Assembly (NCBI GenBank): GCA_024734555.1
Contig: JANPWX010000651.1
Coordinates: 2,324,347 to 2,388,346 of the forward strand
DNA: 64,000 nucleotides
DNA from: Trochalopteron elliotii
Taxonomy: Eukaryota > Chordata > Aves > Passeriformes > Leiothrichidae
Reading direction: 5' to 3'
A model generated the notes under the pieces. The model did not search any database. It was not told where the DNA came from and saw nothing but the letters and a program-made list of their open reading frames with translations. The stretch's first letter is position 1; every line of letters starts with the position of its first letter. The position numbers and the translations under genes were made by a program. This document shows, piece by piece, positions 1 to 13,479 of the stretch.

Positions 1-3000
1 ACGGTTGCTGGGAGCCCAGTGAGGTGAGAAAGGCTCTTGGCCTGCGGCTCATCCCAACTCCTGTGTGCACTGAGGAGCTGCTTCTGTTGAGGCTTTGACC
101 CTGGGTAGCTCTGATGAACCTACAGGAGCAGGCTGTGCCTTCAGCTGCCCCCCTGCCCTGTCCTTGTGCCTTGCAATCCTCTCTGGAAAGCCCCTGTCAC
201 AAAGCCTCATTCTCTCATTTTGCTCCTGTTCCAGAGGTTTGTGTAGGATATGCAGCTGGGGAGTGATCTGTTGAAGACTGGGGTTTGGTTTTTTTATTTC
301 TCCCAATGTAGAATTCCAAAGGGAGAACATAAGTGTGCCCAAGAACTTTGATTATAATGTGCTATTACTGCAGATCTCTGGCTGCTGTCCTGAGGCTGTT
401 GGATACACATTCGAAAAAGGGTGAAATGGTGGAACAAAATGATTATGGGAAAATCAAAGCTTTTAAAGATATTTGTAGGATGAACAGATGTTCAAACATT
501 CTTTTATTTGGTTTCCAGACAGACGTAGAGACTTTCCTTTCATCCTCATAATCAGTGCATTATGCTGTAATTTGTAAAAATGGCATTAAAAAAATATTAA
601 CAGGGTCAAATTGTGATCTACTGACTCTGTCATTAAGCCGTGAAGTTAAGAACAGCAACTGGGAACGTGGGTTAAATGTTGCAGACTGTACTGCACTAGC
701 ATATATTGTCAGACTGTATTATAATTAATCCAAAATGAGATAAAAACCTAAGTTTTTTTAATACTGATAAGGTTGTCAGTGTTGAAAATCTAGAAATTAT
801 TGTGGCTGTGCAGATGTTTGGTGAATAATACATCTTCAGGTTGTGAGGAGAGTAGCAGGGAGAAAAGCTTCGTTTTTGCAAGGCTGTTTTCTACTTTTCC
901 TTGGAATTTATTTTGGGACTGCAGTCTGGCTTGTGATCATGCCAGAGGTCTGGAGCCAGGAGGGTCAAAGCTGTGCTCACGGTAGGAAGGATTCAGTAGG
1001 TGGCATCCTTTGCTTGGAATCAAAGCTTAGTCTCCCCACCTAAAAAGCGGGTTTTCACTGGAACTGAGACAGAAGGGTTTGCATCAGGCTTGCAACCCAG
1101 CTCTTCAAGAACAGCTTCTATTAAAAACTGCAGTGCATTTAATGTCTGGGACAGAGCCATCAACTCCAATCTGTTGACCAAAGCCTGAGGCACCAGTGTC
1201 CTTTCTGTGTATGTTTCTGGCTCAGCTGAAAATAGCTCTGTCTCTTTAATCCTGTATTACTTGATTGCAAGTAACTGACTGTAGAAAAGTGAGCCATCTG
1301 CACCAGGGGAGTTCTTGGTGTATACAAGGCATCTCTTTCTGGGCAATAGTGGTTTCCTTGCCTGTTGGACTCTGCAGTTGAACAGCCATGGGGGGTGGTA
1401 AAGCAAAATGAGAGCCCATCACAACTCATGGGGAGTTGCAGTGCTGAAGCCACAGTCCACCCCAGCACTGTTTGCCTCTCTGTGCTGGGAGAGCAGCTCT
1501 GTGTTTACATCTGTGAAGTGCTCTGGGATCTTGTGAAATGAAGGATCAAGGGCAGCAGAGGAATGCTACCTTATTAGCAGTTTCAAAACCCCTTCATGTT
1601 TCCCTTTTAGTTTAATATCCACAGTGAGCTGGAAAGCTCTTCATTTACAAACACATGAGTTTTAAACAAACTTGTTGAGGACATAAATAGAATTATTTTA
1701 AGATAGAGTCTAGCAGTGGGAGCTAACCTGCCAAGCCTGTCAGAAGGGGAAGGACTGTATGACTGCAATCTGTGGTAAGGCCAGTTTTGCCAGATGATGG
1801 GCACCCAGAAGGAATCCAGGGGCTTGGGGAGGCAGAGTTTAAGCAAGATACTGGCACTCTTCTGGCATTCCCCACAAATTTTCCTGCTGTTCTGTGCAAA
1901 ACCAGGTTTTTACATCAGTTTACGCTGTTGACAATGTATGAGGAAAAAGAGTACAGTGGATCTGCTTATTTCCCATTGTCAATGCCACAATGTGGAGTCT
2001 TTCTCACATCTACTGTTGTGCATGCTGTGCTAGTTGAAGTTCCAGTTGTTTGGTTTCCATTCCTCAGTGTTACAGTTCTTTATTTTCATTTCTGTGTCTG
2101 ATACCAGTGCTTTTCCAATATGGTGTAATCAGTCTGCAAGACTCAGATCATCCACTTCCCCCTCAAGGTGACTGTTGCTTGTCAAAGTTGAGTCTTCTAA
2201 GGGGCATCTAAGCCCTACATTTGATACATTATACAAAGTATACATTTATATACTTTTTCTAGTAAAGGACAGGAGAGAGAATCTATCAAATTCTTATCTT
2301 TTTGTATTTCACAGTCAGCTGTGAAAGGAACTTATTGAACAGAATCAGAAAATACTGCAAGATCTTTGGTAAATCTCAACCCTGCATTGCTTTACAAGGC
2401 ACATTCTTAAAAACAAGATTGTCTTTTTGACTTTTGAGTCCTTGCCAGTCCTGCCTGTTCTAGTTCATATTTCTTAACCAAAAGGTAATTTGAGGTCTGG
2501 ATCAAGTACTACTAAACTGACAACCCCAGCAGTGAATGAGGTGCCTGCTAACACTCTTGCACGGGCATTTGGCACTAAACTGATCTGATTATTTTTGATC
2601 CTTTAAGAAAGCCAGGCTGTTCATTAGGTCTAGCATGTTCTGTTTAGATCAATTTCTTCTCCTTTGAGTGGAAGTCATGCAGTCTTCTTGTGTTTTGGTT
2701 GATCATTCTGAGATTTCTCAAGGGCCTCATTCATGTCAATCAGAGAGACTCCATCCTTTTTGGACCACAGAATTGCTTTTATTAGGCTGCATGTGACCCC
2801 CATTCAGATGTGTAGGAGCCAGTTCTTTTATACTATTTTCTGTGAAAACTGATATTTTAGTGCCTATAACTTCAGTCTGACAGTTAGGAGTGATCCATGC
2901 CCTCATGGTGAATTAATTCTCAAAACAGCATTCCATAAGGACAAGCTGAAACTTAGACCCCACACAGAGGTGTTGCCTAAATTTCTTAGTTTTTGCTAAA

Positions 3001-5859
3001 GTAAGTGATCCATTGTCTAGTTTTCTTTCTTCAGCCTCACTTCAACCAGAGCTGACTTGAACTCTGCACTCTCTGAGAACATCTGGAAAGATCAAGGTCT
3101 TTCAGAAGCTCTCCTAGACACTGTTAAGTTACTGAAATATTATCTACATTGGTGCCCACCTCTGTTAAATGGAAATGGGATTTTTTTTTCTGCAGAGTGC
3201 TGGTCATGCTGTCTGTGAGGACAGTAGAAGTGTAGATGGGCTACTTAGTTACTTCTTGTGCAGGAATAACTAAAGTGATTCCCCCCCAAAAAATCAGGCA
3301 TCAGAGAAGTGAGCTTTCTCATGTACATCTTAATTTGTTTTGTCTTTAGATGAACTAAGGTAGGTTTCAACTGCTGGTGAATGTGGAGGGGAAAAGGAAG
3401 GGATGGTGGTGTGTCATCTTGCCTTTTAAAAATATTGTTGGGGAGCTCTGGCAAGAGAAGCATTTTGTTTGGGGGGAAATGCAAATCACTTTATACCTCA
3501 GTGTCGGGGGAGGTTGTGTTGTTTTAACTGTGAAGATTGATCTGTGCTTAGAACCCCACTGGGTAAGTGGACAGTTTGGTTTCCATCCAGTTCTAAATTG
3601 AGCTGTAAATCTCATTTGCCATCTGGCAAAGCATGGCATGACAGGGCAGTTTCAGACAGAGGTCTGAATTTAGAACAGTGGAAGAACACAATGGTTTGCC
3701 AGGTTGGAATGAAAATAGAACTGTCAGGAACACAAAACTCAATGAGAGGCATGTGTTTAGGGTGAAATGTATTTGTAGAGACCTTGAACTGCTGTAATAA
3801 TGGTATCTGAGTACGTTTATTTAGTAATTCTGTTGTTACAACAGGTATATTAATGTTTAAGCATCACAGTTTAACCTACACAATTTCTTTTAAGGCTGAA
3901 GTTGCTGTGAGATCGGTATTGAGAAAAGCTCTTACAAAGTATTTTGATTTCTCAGTACTAAGTGCTGACACTATTTGACGATTTTTGCCTTTGATATATG
4001 ATGTATTTCAAAAATCACATCATTATCTTCATCTTGCCCTCACTTATGTGTTTGTGCAGTGAATTGATGCCCAACTGAGGGGTACAAAAGTGGGAGAGTG
4101 AATTTGGTCAGTTGTCCACTGCCACGTGTGGGATGTCACGGAGGTGGACCTGAGTCTTCAGACTGTGGCTCCTGCTGCTCCTCTTCCCACATTTCCCTTG
4201 CTGCCAGGTGAAGGGCACTGGTGAGTCTGCTGTTGCCAGCCTTGAGGGTAGTTAGTCTGGACTCCTCAGAACATTTCTTTCCTGCGACAAAAGTAAGAGG
4301 AAATCTGTCTTTAACTTTATCTTTCACTGAGGCCATGGAGACAGCTTGTCCATATGGTCCATATTTGGTTTCTTCCATCTTCCAGAGGAAGGTGCTTAAA
4401 TGGATTGTCTATGGATTGCCATACCCTAACACAGAAGGCTCATGTGGGAATTGGTACTTGTGTCCCACTACTAAAAATGGCAGAAATGAACTTGTGGTGA
4501 CTTCGTCCACAATTATTTGCCTGAAATACTAACATTAAGGTCACCTATGAAAGAGCAGAAAAGACCACCTTCAATTTGTACATAAGGCTTGCTAATTTGC
4601 AACATCAGTTTTGCTGGTTAGTGTGGGGTGTTTTTTTTTCCCCCTTAATTAGAAATTTTAATTAGAGCATGCTGTGTATTAAGATGTTAAAGCTTTGACT
4701 GGCAGTTTGGAATTGCAGAAGGATCAGCTCTCTCTGTAGGGTTGCAGCACAACAGGGATTAGCTCCCACCTCCTGCCTGCAGGTGTGTTTTGCTTCTTGA
4801 GTCGGATCATCAGGAAATGTTCCTCAAGGTAGGAAGCATTCATCTTCCTGATCAGACCTGTCTGTTCCCAGGAACCTGAGCTTAGGGAAGAGCTGCGGAT
4901 TCACAGATCATACACAAGGTGTAAGGACAAACTCTCAAACCTGAATGACAAATAGGTCAATTGTTGGAGTGTTTCACTGCAGCACATTTGTCCACTTAAC
5001 TCCAGTTGTGCTGCCGCCAGTACAGGAAGGTTCCTTCTCTTTGGAGATCAGTTGCTGTGCTGGCCCTTCTGCAGCTTCAGTTTTCAGTCCTATAATGTAG
5101 AAGAGCTGCCTGAAGAGATTTCCCCATTCCTGATGTGCTGATCTGGGCTGTCTGTAACACACCATTCATAGTGAGTTGCTGGGTGTGAGGGAGCCTTGTG
5201 GGCTGATGTGTTTGGAGTTGTTCAAGCTCCCTTACCTCATTTCTTTTCTCTCTTGTTTTAAAGCAGATTCAAGGGGAGATAGGATAGGTTTTTAAACATT
5301 AGCATTTAATGTTTCCAGCATCACACTCCTGGAAAGCACAAAAACTGCCATGGATAATTTTGGAATAACATATATAAGGGAACTGTTTTCCAGGTCTCCT
5401 CACAACTGGTGGATATCTTGTGTCCTCTGTGCCTGAAAATCCATAATTTTTTTCTGTCTAAAGTAAGTGTGGGTTTTTCTGTTAGCTAGACAAATACACA
5501 ATCATTTAAAAAACTGCTGAAATGCATTTTCCAAGGTATCTTGTGGCACTCTAACCCGCAAGCTAATTATGGTACTGCAATTATAATTTGCTATTTTGAA
5601 TTGATTTCATGTTCTGTTGGAACAGAAGTCGTGATTTCCCTTATTTCTTGCTGTTGGTTTGTTTATCAGATGTCATCTGTCTTCAGAAGTGCAAATCTTT
5701 GCAACCTCTGTTGGAATAGAAATCTGTCCATGCTTCTAATGGCTTTAGTCAATCAATATGCTCTTCCAAACGAAGATTGATAAGTAGCATTTTAATAATT
5801 TCAATATTATCTGTCCCTTTTAAGCATCATCCCACAGAGTCCTGCTGTGCAGGGTCCCT
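1..5859. other. Non-coding sequence with no recognised feature
   Basis: I see no exon, RNA gene or confidently named repeat here. Reading frames on both strands are at most about 110 codons and have no recognisable domain. The stretch from about 2.8 to 3.2 kb has a degraded-repeat feel, but I could not match it to a family. A 17-bp imperfect tandem duplication lies at about 5860-5895 (TTCTATTGAG, a few bases, then TTCTATTGAG again). Confidence 0.6.
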
Positions 5860-6560
5860 GTTCTATTGAGTGTTCATTTCTATTGAGCATTCACATTGAT
5901 GCCCAAATCTTTCATTTTGGATTCTTCTGTAAATGTATCCACATAGTTCAATTTATGTGTTATTGATGGTTAACTTTCACTTCTCAGTACTCAATTTCAG
6001 CCTAGCTTTGGGTGGTACTTAAGTTCTTCCTCTTCCTGCTGGCTAAATTAACCTTCTGCAAATCTTGTCCAGTTATCGTTCTTCCCTTTCTGGAGGGTCA
6101 CTAGTTAAGCAACACTGAGTTAGTGTGGACTTTTTTAACACTTGTTTGATCTTTCATTTGATTTAAGCCAGGTTCTTACTTCTGTCCTTTTCTTTCTTTC
6201 CATTTCTTGCAGGAAAGAAATTTGGTAACCAAATGGTTTATAAATGTGTGTGTACAATTCCAGTATAGTTGAGGTATCCAGTTTTCCTTGGCTTTTTTTG
6301 GTGCTTAGTGAATGACATTGATCAGCATGATTGGCCAGCCTGGTTTTGATTGATGCCTCATGCTTTTAGCTGGCATTGAAGTAAGCTGACACTGGTCTGT
6401 AATTCCTTGTAAGTTCTGTTTTAAAGAAAGTGGTAACTCTGGTAATTTACTGTGGTTAAGACATATATGTCTGTTAGTGTGTAAATCATTTAAAAATGCT
6501 GTCAATAATCAGTGAAGCATTTTTCCAGTCATTTTCTGCTGGTCGTGCACTTACTTAGTG
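5860..6560 (-). mobile_element. Ancient CR1-type LINE fragment (antisense)
   Basis: This stretch resembles the reverse complement of the CR1/L3 reverse-transcriptase ORF. The best segment is about 6380-6530, where the spacing of CTGACACTGGTCTGTAATTC, a run of lysine/threonine-like codons and TTTTTCCAGTCATTT follows the familiar antisense CR1 block. The segment at about 5895-6070 also follows the antisense order of the more 3' part (CCCAAATCTTTCATTTT, then the AATTTCAGCCTAGCTTTGGG region). It is heavily mutated with several deletions and cannot code. It overlaps, in CR1 coordinates, the fragment at 7.6-8.64 kb, so the two are separate insertions. Family assignment is from memory of the consensus; edges are approximate. 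Confidence 0.55.
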
Positions 6561-7600
6561 AACTTGTCATTTTTATACCTATCAATAGAAGTGACTAAGT
6601 TGATAATTAATGAATGTTATTGAACATCTCCACTTTTTGCTGAGCAGTTCTAGGTCACAAACACAAATTCTAGAGTTTGTCACCTGATTGTGAAAGCAGA
6701 TTCTGTTTTAAGTTTGTAAAGATGACATTTTTATTTTCCTCTGAAATTTAAGCTAGCACTGTCAGCACCATGTAATGAGTTTTTTGCTGGAAGGACTTTT
6801 GCAGGTAATGTGAATGTTGAGGTGGGCAGTACTTGAGGAGTGGCTAAGAAAATCCATTGTCACTGTTCAGCACTTAGCTGCTCCTGGCTCCTGCCTGTTG
6901 CAGTAACTTTGAGGTCCAGCTTTTCAGTATCTTGAAAAGGGAACATCAGGAGAGGCTTTCCAACAAGTTGAAAATGAGCAATGATGTAGAAAATATGCCA
7001 TGATTGAAAAAAGGCTGATTTAATTAAATGTTTATAGCTGAGACATTCTGGTGTAAACAGCCTGTGGCTCCTCGCTTGCAAATTAGGTGTCTTTTGGTTT
7101 CTGGCCAATCTCACTGTTTTGTGCTTGTGGTACTGGAATTTCTGTCACTCTGAGCTCACAATATCAAATCCAGGTGAGTGACTTGCACATTTTAGAATAG
7201 GAGAATCCCTTCACTTAAGCACAGGTGTTCAGGCTTTCTTGGAGGGGTGGTCAGCAATAGCACAGTGAGTTACAGAGCAGCAGTGCCACATCCATTCCAG
7301 CTTTTGGCATTTGTGTGTGAAGAGGAGGAGCTCTGTTACATGTATGAGTTGGATGTCAATACAATAGTGTCTGTCTAAGACAGCACCAAATCCCATTTGA
7401 GGTACTGTGTACTGAGCTTCCACTATGTTTCTGACATCTTTATTTTTGTCTTGGAATCCTGTGGCTTGCTTTGTTATTGATATAAAAATGTTAACAGAGC
7501 AAACATTTTTTCTGTTCCATTAGCAAGATCTCTTCAGAATCTGTGATTGACAAGCATCTCTCTGCACCTTTTCAGTGAGGAGCTGTCATCTGTTAGGTGT
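6561..7600. other. Non-coding spacer between two CR1 relics
   Basis: I see no gene or named repeat. It may include further, unrecognisable CR1 sequence, since it lies between two antisense CR1 copies. Confidence 0.5.
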
Positions 7601-8640
7601 ATATAGAATGGCAGGATCTATTACGTTTTGAAGGAAATCCTAAAGTCATCTTGTCCCTCTCCCTACCCAAAGGAAGGATCAGTTGTATATATGTTATTTT
7701 CTGGTGTGCAGCTAACTGGGTTTTAGAGATTTTTGTTACTAGCTGTCACAGGACTTCAGTATCATAAGGGTTGTTTTGGGAGAGCAAGGGAACAGTTTTT
7801 TTCTCCTGCTATCTTCCTTGTTGCAGTGTAAGCCTATTTATATATATTTTTTTATCCCTATCCACTGTGATAATACAGAGAACAGTTTATTCTTTTTCAC
7901 TTTGCAGCATTCTTTATATACTTGAAGACTGAGCATGGATGTGATGAATCTTTCCTCTGGACTAAATGTTCTTTTTTGGTACAGTCTCTCCTCTTGGGGG
8001 CTGTGTTTCCTGGACCTGGGCTTGTTTCTGTCTTCCTGAGTTTCTCCAAACAGTCTGTGTCTTTTCTTAAGTACATTTCTCTCAGCCAGGCAGTTCTCTA
8101 GCTAAGACCTCACGAGTTGACTAATTCAAGTAGGATTTTAATTTTGGGAGTGTCTCAGGTTATCTTCTTGTTTATGCTTCCCTGTCTGTAGGTTTTGTAC
8201 AATTAGTTTATTGCCTTGAGTTTAATGTGTGAGCTCAGATCATGATGCCTCTCTGTATGTTTTATTAATATAGGCTTCCATTTCTCATTCTGTACTTACA
8301 CATTTCAACATCCCCTTTTCAATAGCTTCTTATTTTTTCAGACTACTGTCACAGTTTGCTGGATTCAAATTCTAGTCTGTTCCTGCAGCATATTCATTCC
8401 CAACTGATCTATCGAGTTGTTGAGATCATTAATGAAAATATTGAAGAGAACTAGCTAAAGGACTGTGAATCATGCTTAATACACCCTCCCAGACAGCATA
8501 CCATTGATAACTGTTCTCTTAATGTTCTCCAAACAGTCTCATGCTCAGCCTATAATGAGGTGATTTTTCCCTAGCTTGCTTATGCAAATATCTTGTGGAA
8601 AACTGTCAGAAGTTTTTCCTAAATCAAGCTACCTACACCT
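7601..8640 (-). mobile_element. Ancient CR1 LINE, about 1 kb of the 3' part (antisense)
   Basis: The left edge (ATAGAATGGCAGGATC, then CCTAAAGTCATCTTGTCC) is the reverse complement of a CR1 3' end. Moving right, landmarks appear in the expected antisense order: TACTTGAAGACTG near 7920, CCTCTGGACTAAATGTTC near 7955, CCAGGCAGTTCTCTAG near 8087, a block beginning ATCATTAATGAAAATATTG near 8425 and GGAAAACTGTCAGAAG with AAATCAAGCTACCTAC near 8597-8635. This collinear order over about 1 kb makes one old insertion the simplest reading. It is riddled with stops and indels and is a dead copy. The 5' part of the element is missing, the usual fate of CR1 copies, which are mostly truncated at the 5' end. 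Confidence 0.75.
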
Positions 8641-9165
8641 GTGTTCTAGGTGATATTTTCTGCTTTTATTTGGCTTCAGCTGCAAAACTGGACCTGTGTG
8701 GAGCCTGCTGCCCCAAGGCATATGTTTATTTTTGGGTTTTACTAGAATCCATTTTTCTTAGAAAAATGTAAATTTTTAGTGTGTAAGAGGATGCTTAGGA
8801 ATGTGGACTGCTCTGGTGCAAAATATGCTGTACACAGGTGATATGCAAGTTTTCTTTGTTCTGTAGATGCATTTTAATCTTGACCTGGAAGACTCTGTTC
8901 ACAGCGTGGTTTAAGTATTCTGCACTTGCACTCCTAAACCAGAGCTGTCATCAAACACTCGGGTGCCAAGCATCCAAACACAGCCTGGACCCAGTTTAAG
9001 CCCTGCAGCTTTTCTCCCTCATGGCTCCTGTCTAAATCACAGCCTGTAAGGCTTTCAGGAGTAAGAAGCAGCAAATTTTGCAGTTGAATTAAACAACACT
9101 TTGGTGACAAGGGTGAATCCTAACAGGAGTCCGAGGAGACATTCAGGGTCATTTTCACTATGGAA
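8641..9165. other. Non-coding sequence, nothing recognised
   Basis: No gene or repeat is recognised between the CR1 relic and the AT-rich block that follows. Confidence 0.5.
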
Positions 9166-9345
9166 TAAGTGGGGATTTGAATTATAGATTAGCATTGTGG
9201 TCCATTTCAGCATCATGATGCTTTCAGGTGTGATTAAAGTGTTTTCGTTAACATTTAAAAATCAAATAAGACGTTTGCTGATAATTCCTTCTCCTTTCTT
9301 GACCTTTTAATAAGCGTATAATAAATTCAACAGCTGACATTGTGT
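9166..9345. promoter_or_regulatory. Candidate conserved non-coding element
   Basis: AT-rich unique sequence containing GTGATTAAAG, GTTAACATTTAAAAATC, AATAAGACGTTTGCTG and a CAGCTG E-box, with CpGs kept in an otherwise CpG-poor background. This texture is typical of vertebrate CNEs, but conservation is not demonstrable here; low-confidence inference. Confidence 0.25.
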
Positions 9346-9959
9346 GGAGCTCTTGTATTTCAGCCCATCTGAACACAGAGATATTAGGATGCCTCCTGCA
9401 CCTTTGTGTGTAATGAATGGGTCTTAGTTATTATAAAGTGCTGTGCAACTTCACTTCTGCACAGGGTGTTCAGCAAACAGTCCAAAGCAGAAAATGCTTC
9501 CTGTTTCCTAAGCCATGGGAAATACCCTCTTACTCCATTAGGCCCTCTGCGCTTGCTTGGTTTTTCCCCTTACTTGCTCCAAAGAGGAGAGAAACATATC
9601 TTTACAACCACACTAGGAAGAATTAGCCCAACTGTATTTTACAGGTAAACTAACAAATAGGAGGAGAATTTGAGCAGCCCCCAGGGACTGAATTTGTTTG
9701 CTGCTGGGCTCTTCTATCTGCAGCTGGCATCAATGGAAACCTGAGTGCTCCATTAAAAGTCTGCAGTCTCTGTTGGCTGGGGCATGGGGCAAACAGAGCT
9801 AGCCTGTTCTGCAGACAGACTGATGGCCTTTATCTCTCCCCATCCAGCTCGGGATGGGAAATGATGAGACTCTGAAACAAAAAGCTTGAAACTGGGACTT
9901 GGAGTTCTTACCCTGCAGCTGTCATTCCAAGGAGGAGCAGAGACAAGGTTGCCTTCAGG
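9346..9959. other. Non-coding sequence, nothing recognised
   Basis: Two overlapping reading frames of 69-80 codons occur at 9406-9648 but show no domain, no convincing splice context and no sign of selection. I see no repeat. Confidence 0.5.
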
Positions 9960-10090
9960 GGCATGTGGGAAATTCACTGAGTGCAATGCATAGAGTGAGG
10001 ATTGGGGCTCATCTGTAAAAATGGGAAATAATGCATGGTGCTAGTGTGGGCCCTAGGTAGTGATGTGGGGGTGTGCATCTGGAAATCTTC
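9960..10090 (+). mobile_element. Possible MIR-type SINE relic
   Basis: TCATCTGTAAAAATGGGAAA at about 10010 matches the best conserved part of MIR (the segment after the tRNA-derived and CORE parts). The flanks are too worn to align by eye. It could be a chance match to a short motif. Confidence 0.35.
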
Positions 10091-12590
10091 ATTCCAAAAC
10101 CTTGGGGATGGTGTGAGTAAGTTACCACTCTAATTTGACAAGGACAGTAATTTGTTACAGGGTCTACCCTTTTAATCATGCCCATGGATTAGTGCCTTAA
10201 GCAGCAGCATACTGTCCTCTCACCCACCCCAAGGGGCTCAGACCTATGCTCTCCTGTAGCATTTTCTTCCAGTAAATGTGACTGCTCAAATGATGCCGTG
10301 ATGTTCTGATTGCTCACAAAACAGAAAGTAAGGAGTTATATGTACTTTTGTCCCGATGGTGCAGCAGAATTAGATTGCATCTCTAACACCTGTGGTTAGG
10401 GATGTTTCATGGAAAATACCCAACATTTGGTTGTTTTCATCTTTTCAAAAGACAGTCCTTCAGCCAGGGGACAGTGTGCCACACAGGAAGTACACTGGGC
10501 TTTCATGGTGTCATAGCCTGAAGGGAAATGCATGATAGTACCTCACATGCAAGGGAAGTGGTCTTTCCACTCTAAGTTTGCAGATATTTGAGTGGCGAAT
10601 TTATTGGTTCTCCCATGCAGAAGTTACCTTTACCCCATCCTTGCTGCTTCTCTCTCCCTTTGTTTCACCAACAATTTTTATCAGTAAACTGTTTGGTATG
10701 GCCATCAAGTTGTTATTTATCACAGGCTTAAGGCCTCGTTTTGTCACTAAATGCTGCTATTTTTTTACTTGCTCTTTTTTTTTTTTGCAGTCTGGGTCTG
10801 TGAGCTACCCAACAGTAACACTGGAGTTATGGAGCTGTTGCGGGATTGCACATGGTCTTGCTATCCTTTTACTTGTTAATTCTATCAGGCAGTGTTATAA
10901 AATGTGTAAAGGGAGAGTTCCCCATATCATCTGCCTTTTGTTCATCTTAATCTTTAGTCAGTGTAAGTGACCTATAGATAACAACCAAGATAGTATTTTG
11001 TGCTCTAAAAGCTTGAACATAGAAATGAGTGCTGCAAATATCCTTTCTGCTCTTAGCTCTCTGCCTTGTGTCAGGTACATATGTTGAATCATTATTCTCA
11101 TTACCTTTTGAAGGTAAAGGGGGTATCCCATGAATGGGATTTTCAGAAGCAGTAACCCTAAACCTACTCTTAAAACAGTCAGAGTGAGTTTCATGGCTAA
11201 CTTCTGGGGTAGGACTGTGCCTACAGCATGCAGCTGACAGCCCAAACCAAACTGCTCTACCTAATTTGTTATGGCTGCAGGAGTGGCCTTGGTCCAACAG
11301 AGTTAGGACATTTTCCCTTGAATTACAGGGATTTAACCTCTTATTTTATAGGGCATACCCTGTTCAATAGTCTCTAAACCTCTCCTCACATACACAGTAA
11401 ACTCTGGTATTCCTGCAGAGGAAGGGAAAAATTAAGGGAAAATATCTAAGGAAGGTAGAACATGAGCACAGACTACTGAATACATTTGGATATTGTCTTT
11501 TGGTGTGTGTGAAACCTTGGGATGATCCACTGCAAAAACAGGGCAAGGATGTCTCTACCAAAAAATACTGGCTTAGAGCTTGTGCCCATGTTTTTTGTCA
11601 ATTTGACCATGGTGTTGCACTGTATCAAAGAATAATACAGTTTGTGATTAGTCTTTAGGCCCTTCTCCCTGCACCATTCATAGGTCTAAGCCTACTGCTT
11701 GACTTCGTGGGTTCTGAAACTTCACAAGTGTTGGAGTGAGGAAGAAACCCAGTGATGCAAATGTCAGCAAGGATTTGGGCATCCTGCAGTCCCCTTAGCA
11801 AGTCTCTCTGGTGTGCATGTGGAATATTTTCTGCCAGGTGTCTTTTTGGTCTAAGTTTCAGCTAGTTTGTGTCTGTTGCCCTCAGACACCTGAAAAATTG
11901 CCCTGGGTGTCCCATGGTCTTAAGAATACCCATCTCTAAACATTTTGGTGTAGGTGTCTTTGATTTGCATTGTTCTCTACCTCCTGGTTTGTGACCAGTG
12001 CCTTTTCTCCCTTCCCTGTTTTTTCTGACATGCTTCTGGTCAAGAGGTTTTGATTCTTATAGCACCAGGAGCAGAGTTAGAGGCGGAAGCAATGCAAAAT
12101 TCTGATATGTCCACACGTCTCTTCAATCTGTTTATCTTCCACAGAGACCTGATAGTGAATGACATTCATATAAACAGTGGGTGAGAGGCCTGATGTGCAC
12201 AGTTCAAACATCCTGTCGTGGTCTAGGCACATGTACCTTATTGAAAAATAAACTCCTAACATGCATAAATATCCGATGTGTTTTCCTGGTTAAAATCTTG
12301 TGTCCCTGTGCAGTGTTTTTGGAAGACCTACAGCTCATTCTTCTATTTTCTCAGAATCCGTAAGATGTAACCTGATTTTAGTCCTGCCTTGAGCTGCTGG
12401 CTGTGACTTGATTGATGCTGTAGACAAATTTATCTGAATGCAAATTTATGTGATATAAAAAACAATACTTCAGAGAAACACCTAAATGCTTTTCTGTCTC
12501 CAGCAGTGACCTGTTAAATTATTTCACACAATTTAACCTTGTCTCTCCCCTTCAGTACACTTGATGGAAAGGACAGTGCTTCAGTCTAGA
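10091..12590. other. Non-coding sequence with a T tract
   Basis: No gene is recognised. A 12-bp T run at 10775-10786 followed by GCAG resembles a splice acceptor, but the downstream frame has no recognisable protein and I do not call an exon. The frame at 10578-10970 (130 codons) is hydrophobic because of the T-rich DNA. Confidence 0.5.
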
Positions 12591-12639
12591 AAGCCATGTA
12601 TGTTGGACCAGGCTGTCATTTCAAATTCTGGAATCTATT

Positions 12640-12755
12640 CTTGCAAATTTTTCAAGACCCACCTGGATAAAGTCGCTGGGTTTGAAATAACTTTTCTTTC
12701 AGCAGAGGTTGGTGTTAGATGGTTTCCCAATATCTGAGTGATTCTATGAATCTGT
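12640..12755 (+). mobile_element. CR1 LINE 3' end (sense)
   Basis: TTCAAGACCCACCTGGATAA, then CAGAGGTTGGTGTTAGATGG, then GTGATTCTATGAATCTGTG follow the sense order of the CR1 3' terminal region, which ends in a short tandem repeat of the ATTCTATGA type. Sequence from about 12590 may belong to the same copy but is more diverged. It is non-coding and strongly mutated. Confidence 0.75.
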
Positions 12756-13479
12756 GTTAGACCATATGCAGCCACAGTTAAAATCAGGTTTGTTCACCCT
12801 GAAATTCCTGTAGCTTGAAAGAACTTCATCCTTAGATAATGTTTTCATTTGTAGCAATTGTAGTCTGGTTCCAGCTTCCAGCTGTGCACAGGGTGGGACA
12901 GTCCTGAACATCTGTGGTGCTGCTCTGGCTGTGGTGGATTCGCTATGTTGGGCCTGTTAAGATAAAACTGATCTGACATAAATGGTTGGAAGCTCCTGAC
13001 CATGTGCAGTGGTTTCACTGCACTCATCTGACTGGAGGGACATGATAGAGAGTCCCAGAGCCAAGTTTCCAGAAGAGTATTCCTTTTCATGGCTGAAGGA
13101 AATGTGCTCTCCCATGTTGCTCAGGGGACAGACTTCAGGCAAAGACATTCAAAGTTTGAGCTTTCTCCTACATCTGGAGAAATAGGATGGCAAACCCAGT
13201 CCAGGGGCTGCTGATGTTAGAGGGGATCAGGCCTTGAGTCTGAAAGTCCTCAATGGTGACTATTTTGGCCTGTAACAAGGCTTGGTAAGATTTCTGGTAG
13301 AAACTTACTTGTGCAGTTGAATTTTGCGTATGAGAAGAAGTTTGTTTTTACTATGAGCTGCATTGTGCATGCTCTTCATCTCTAGCTGTCTCTTTGCCCT
13401 CCTGCTATCCTCAGCTCTTTTCAGAAACCTTGGATTTATCACTCTTGGATTGTCTGTCTTGTTCTGGCTTTTAAAAATA
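12756..13479. other. Non-coding sequence, nothing recognised
   Basis: No exon, RNA gene or named repeat is seen. Antisense frames of 63-81 codons at 12845-13148 have no recognisable domain. Confidence 0.5.

Noticed and set aside
10775..10970. T tract plus GCAG looking like a splice acceptor before an open frame
   Set aside because: The downstream frame has no recognisable protein and no donor site in phase that I could support.
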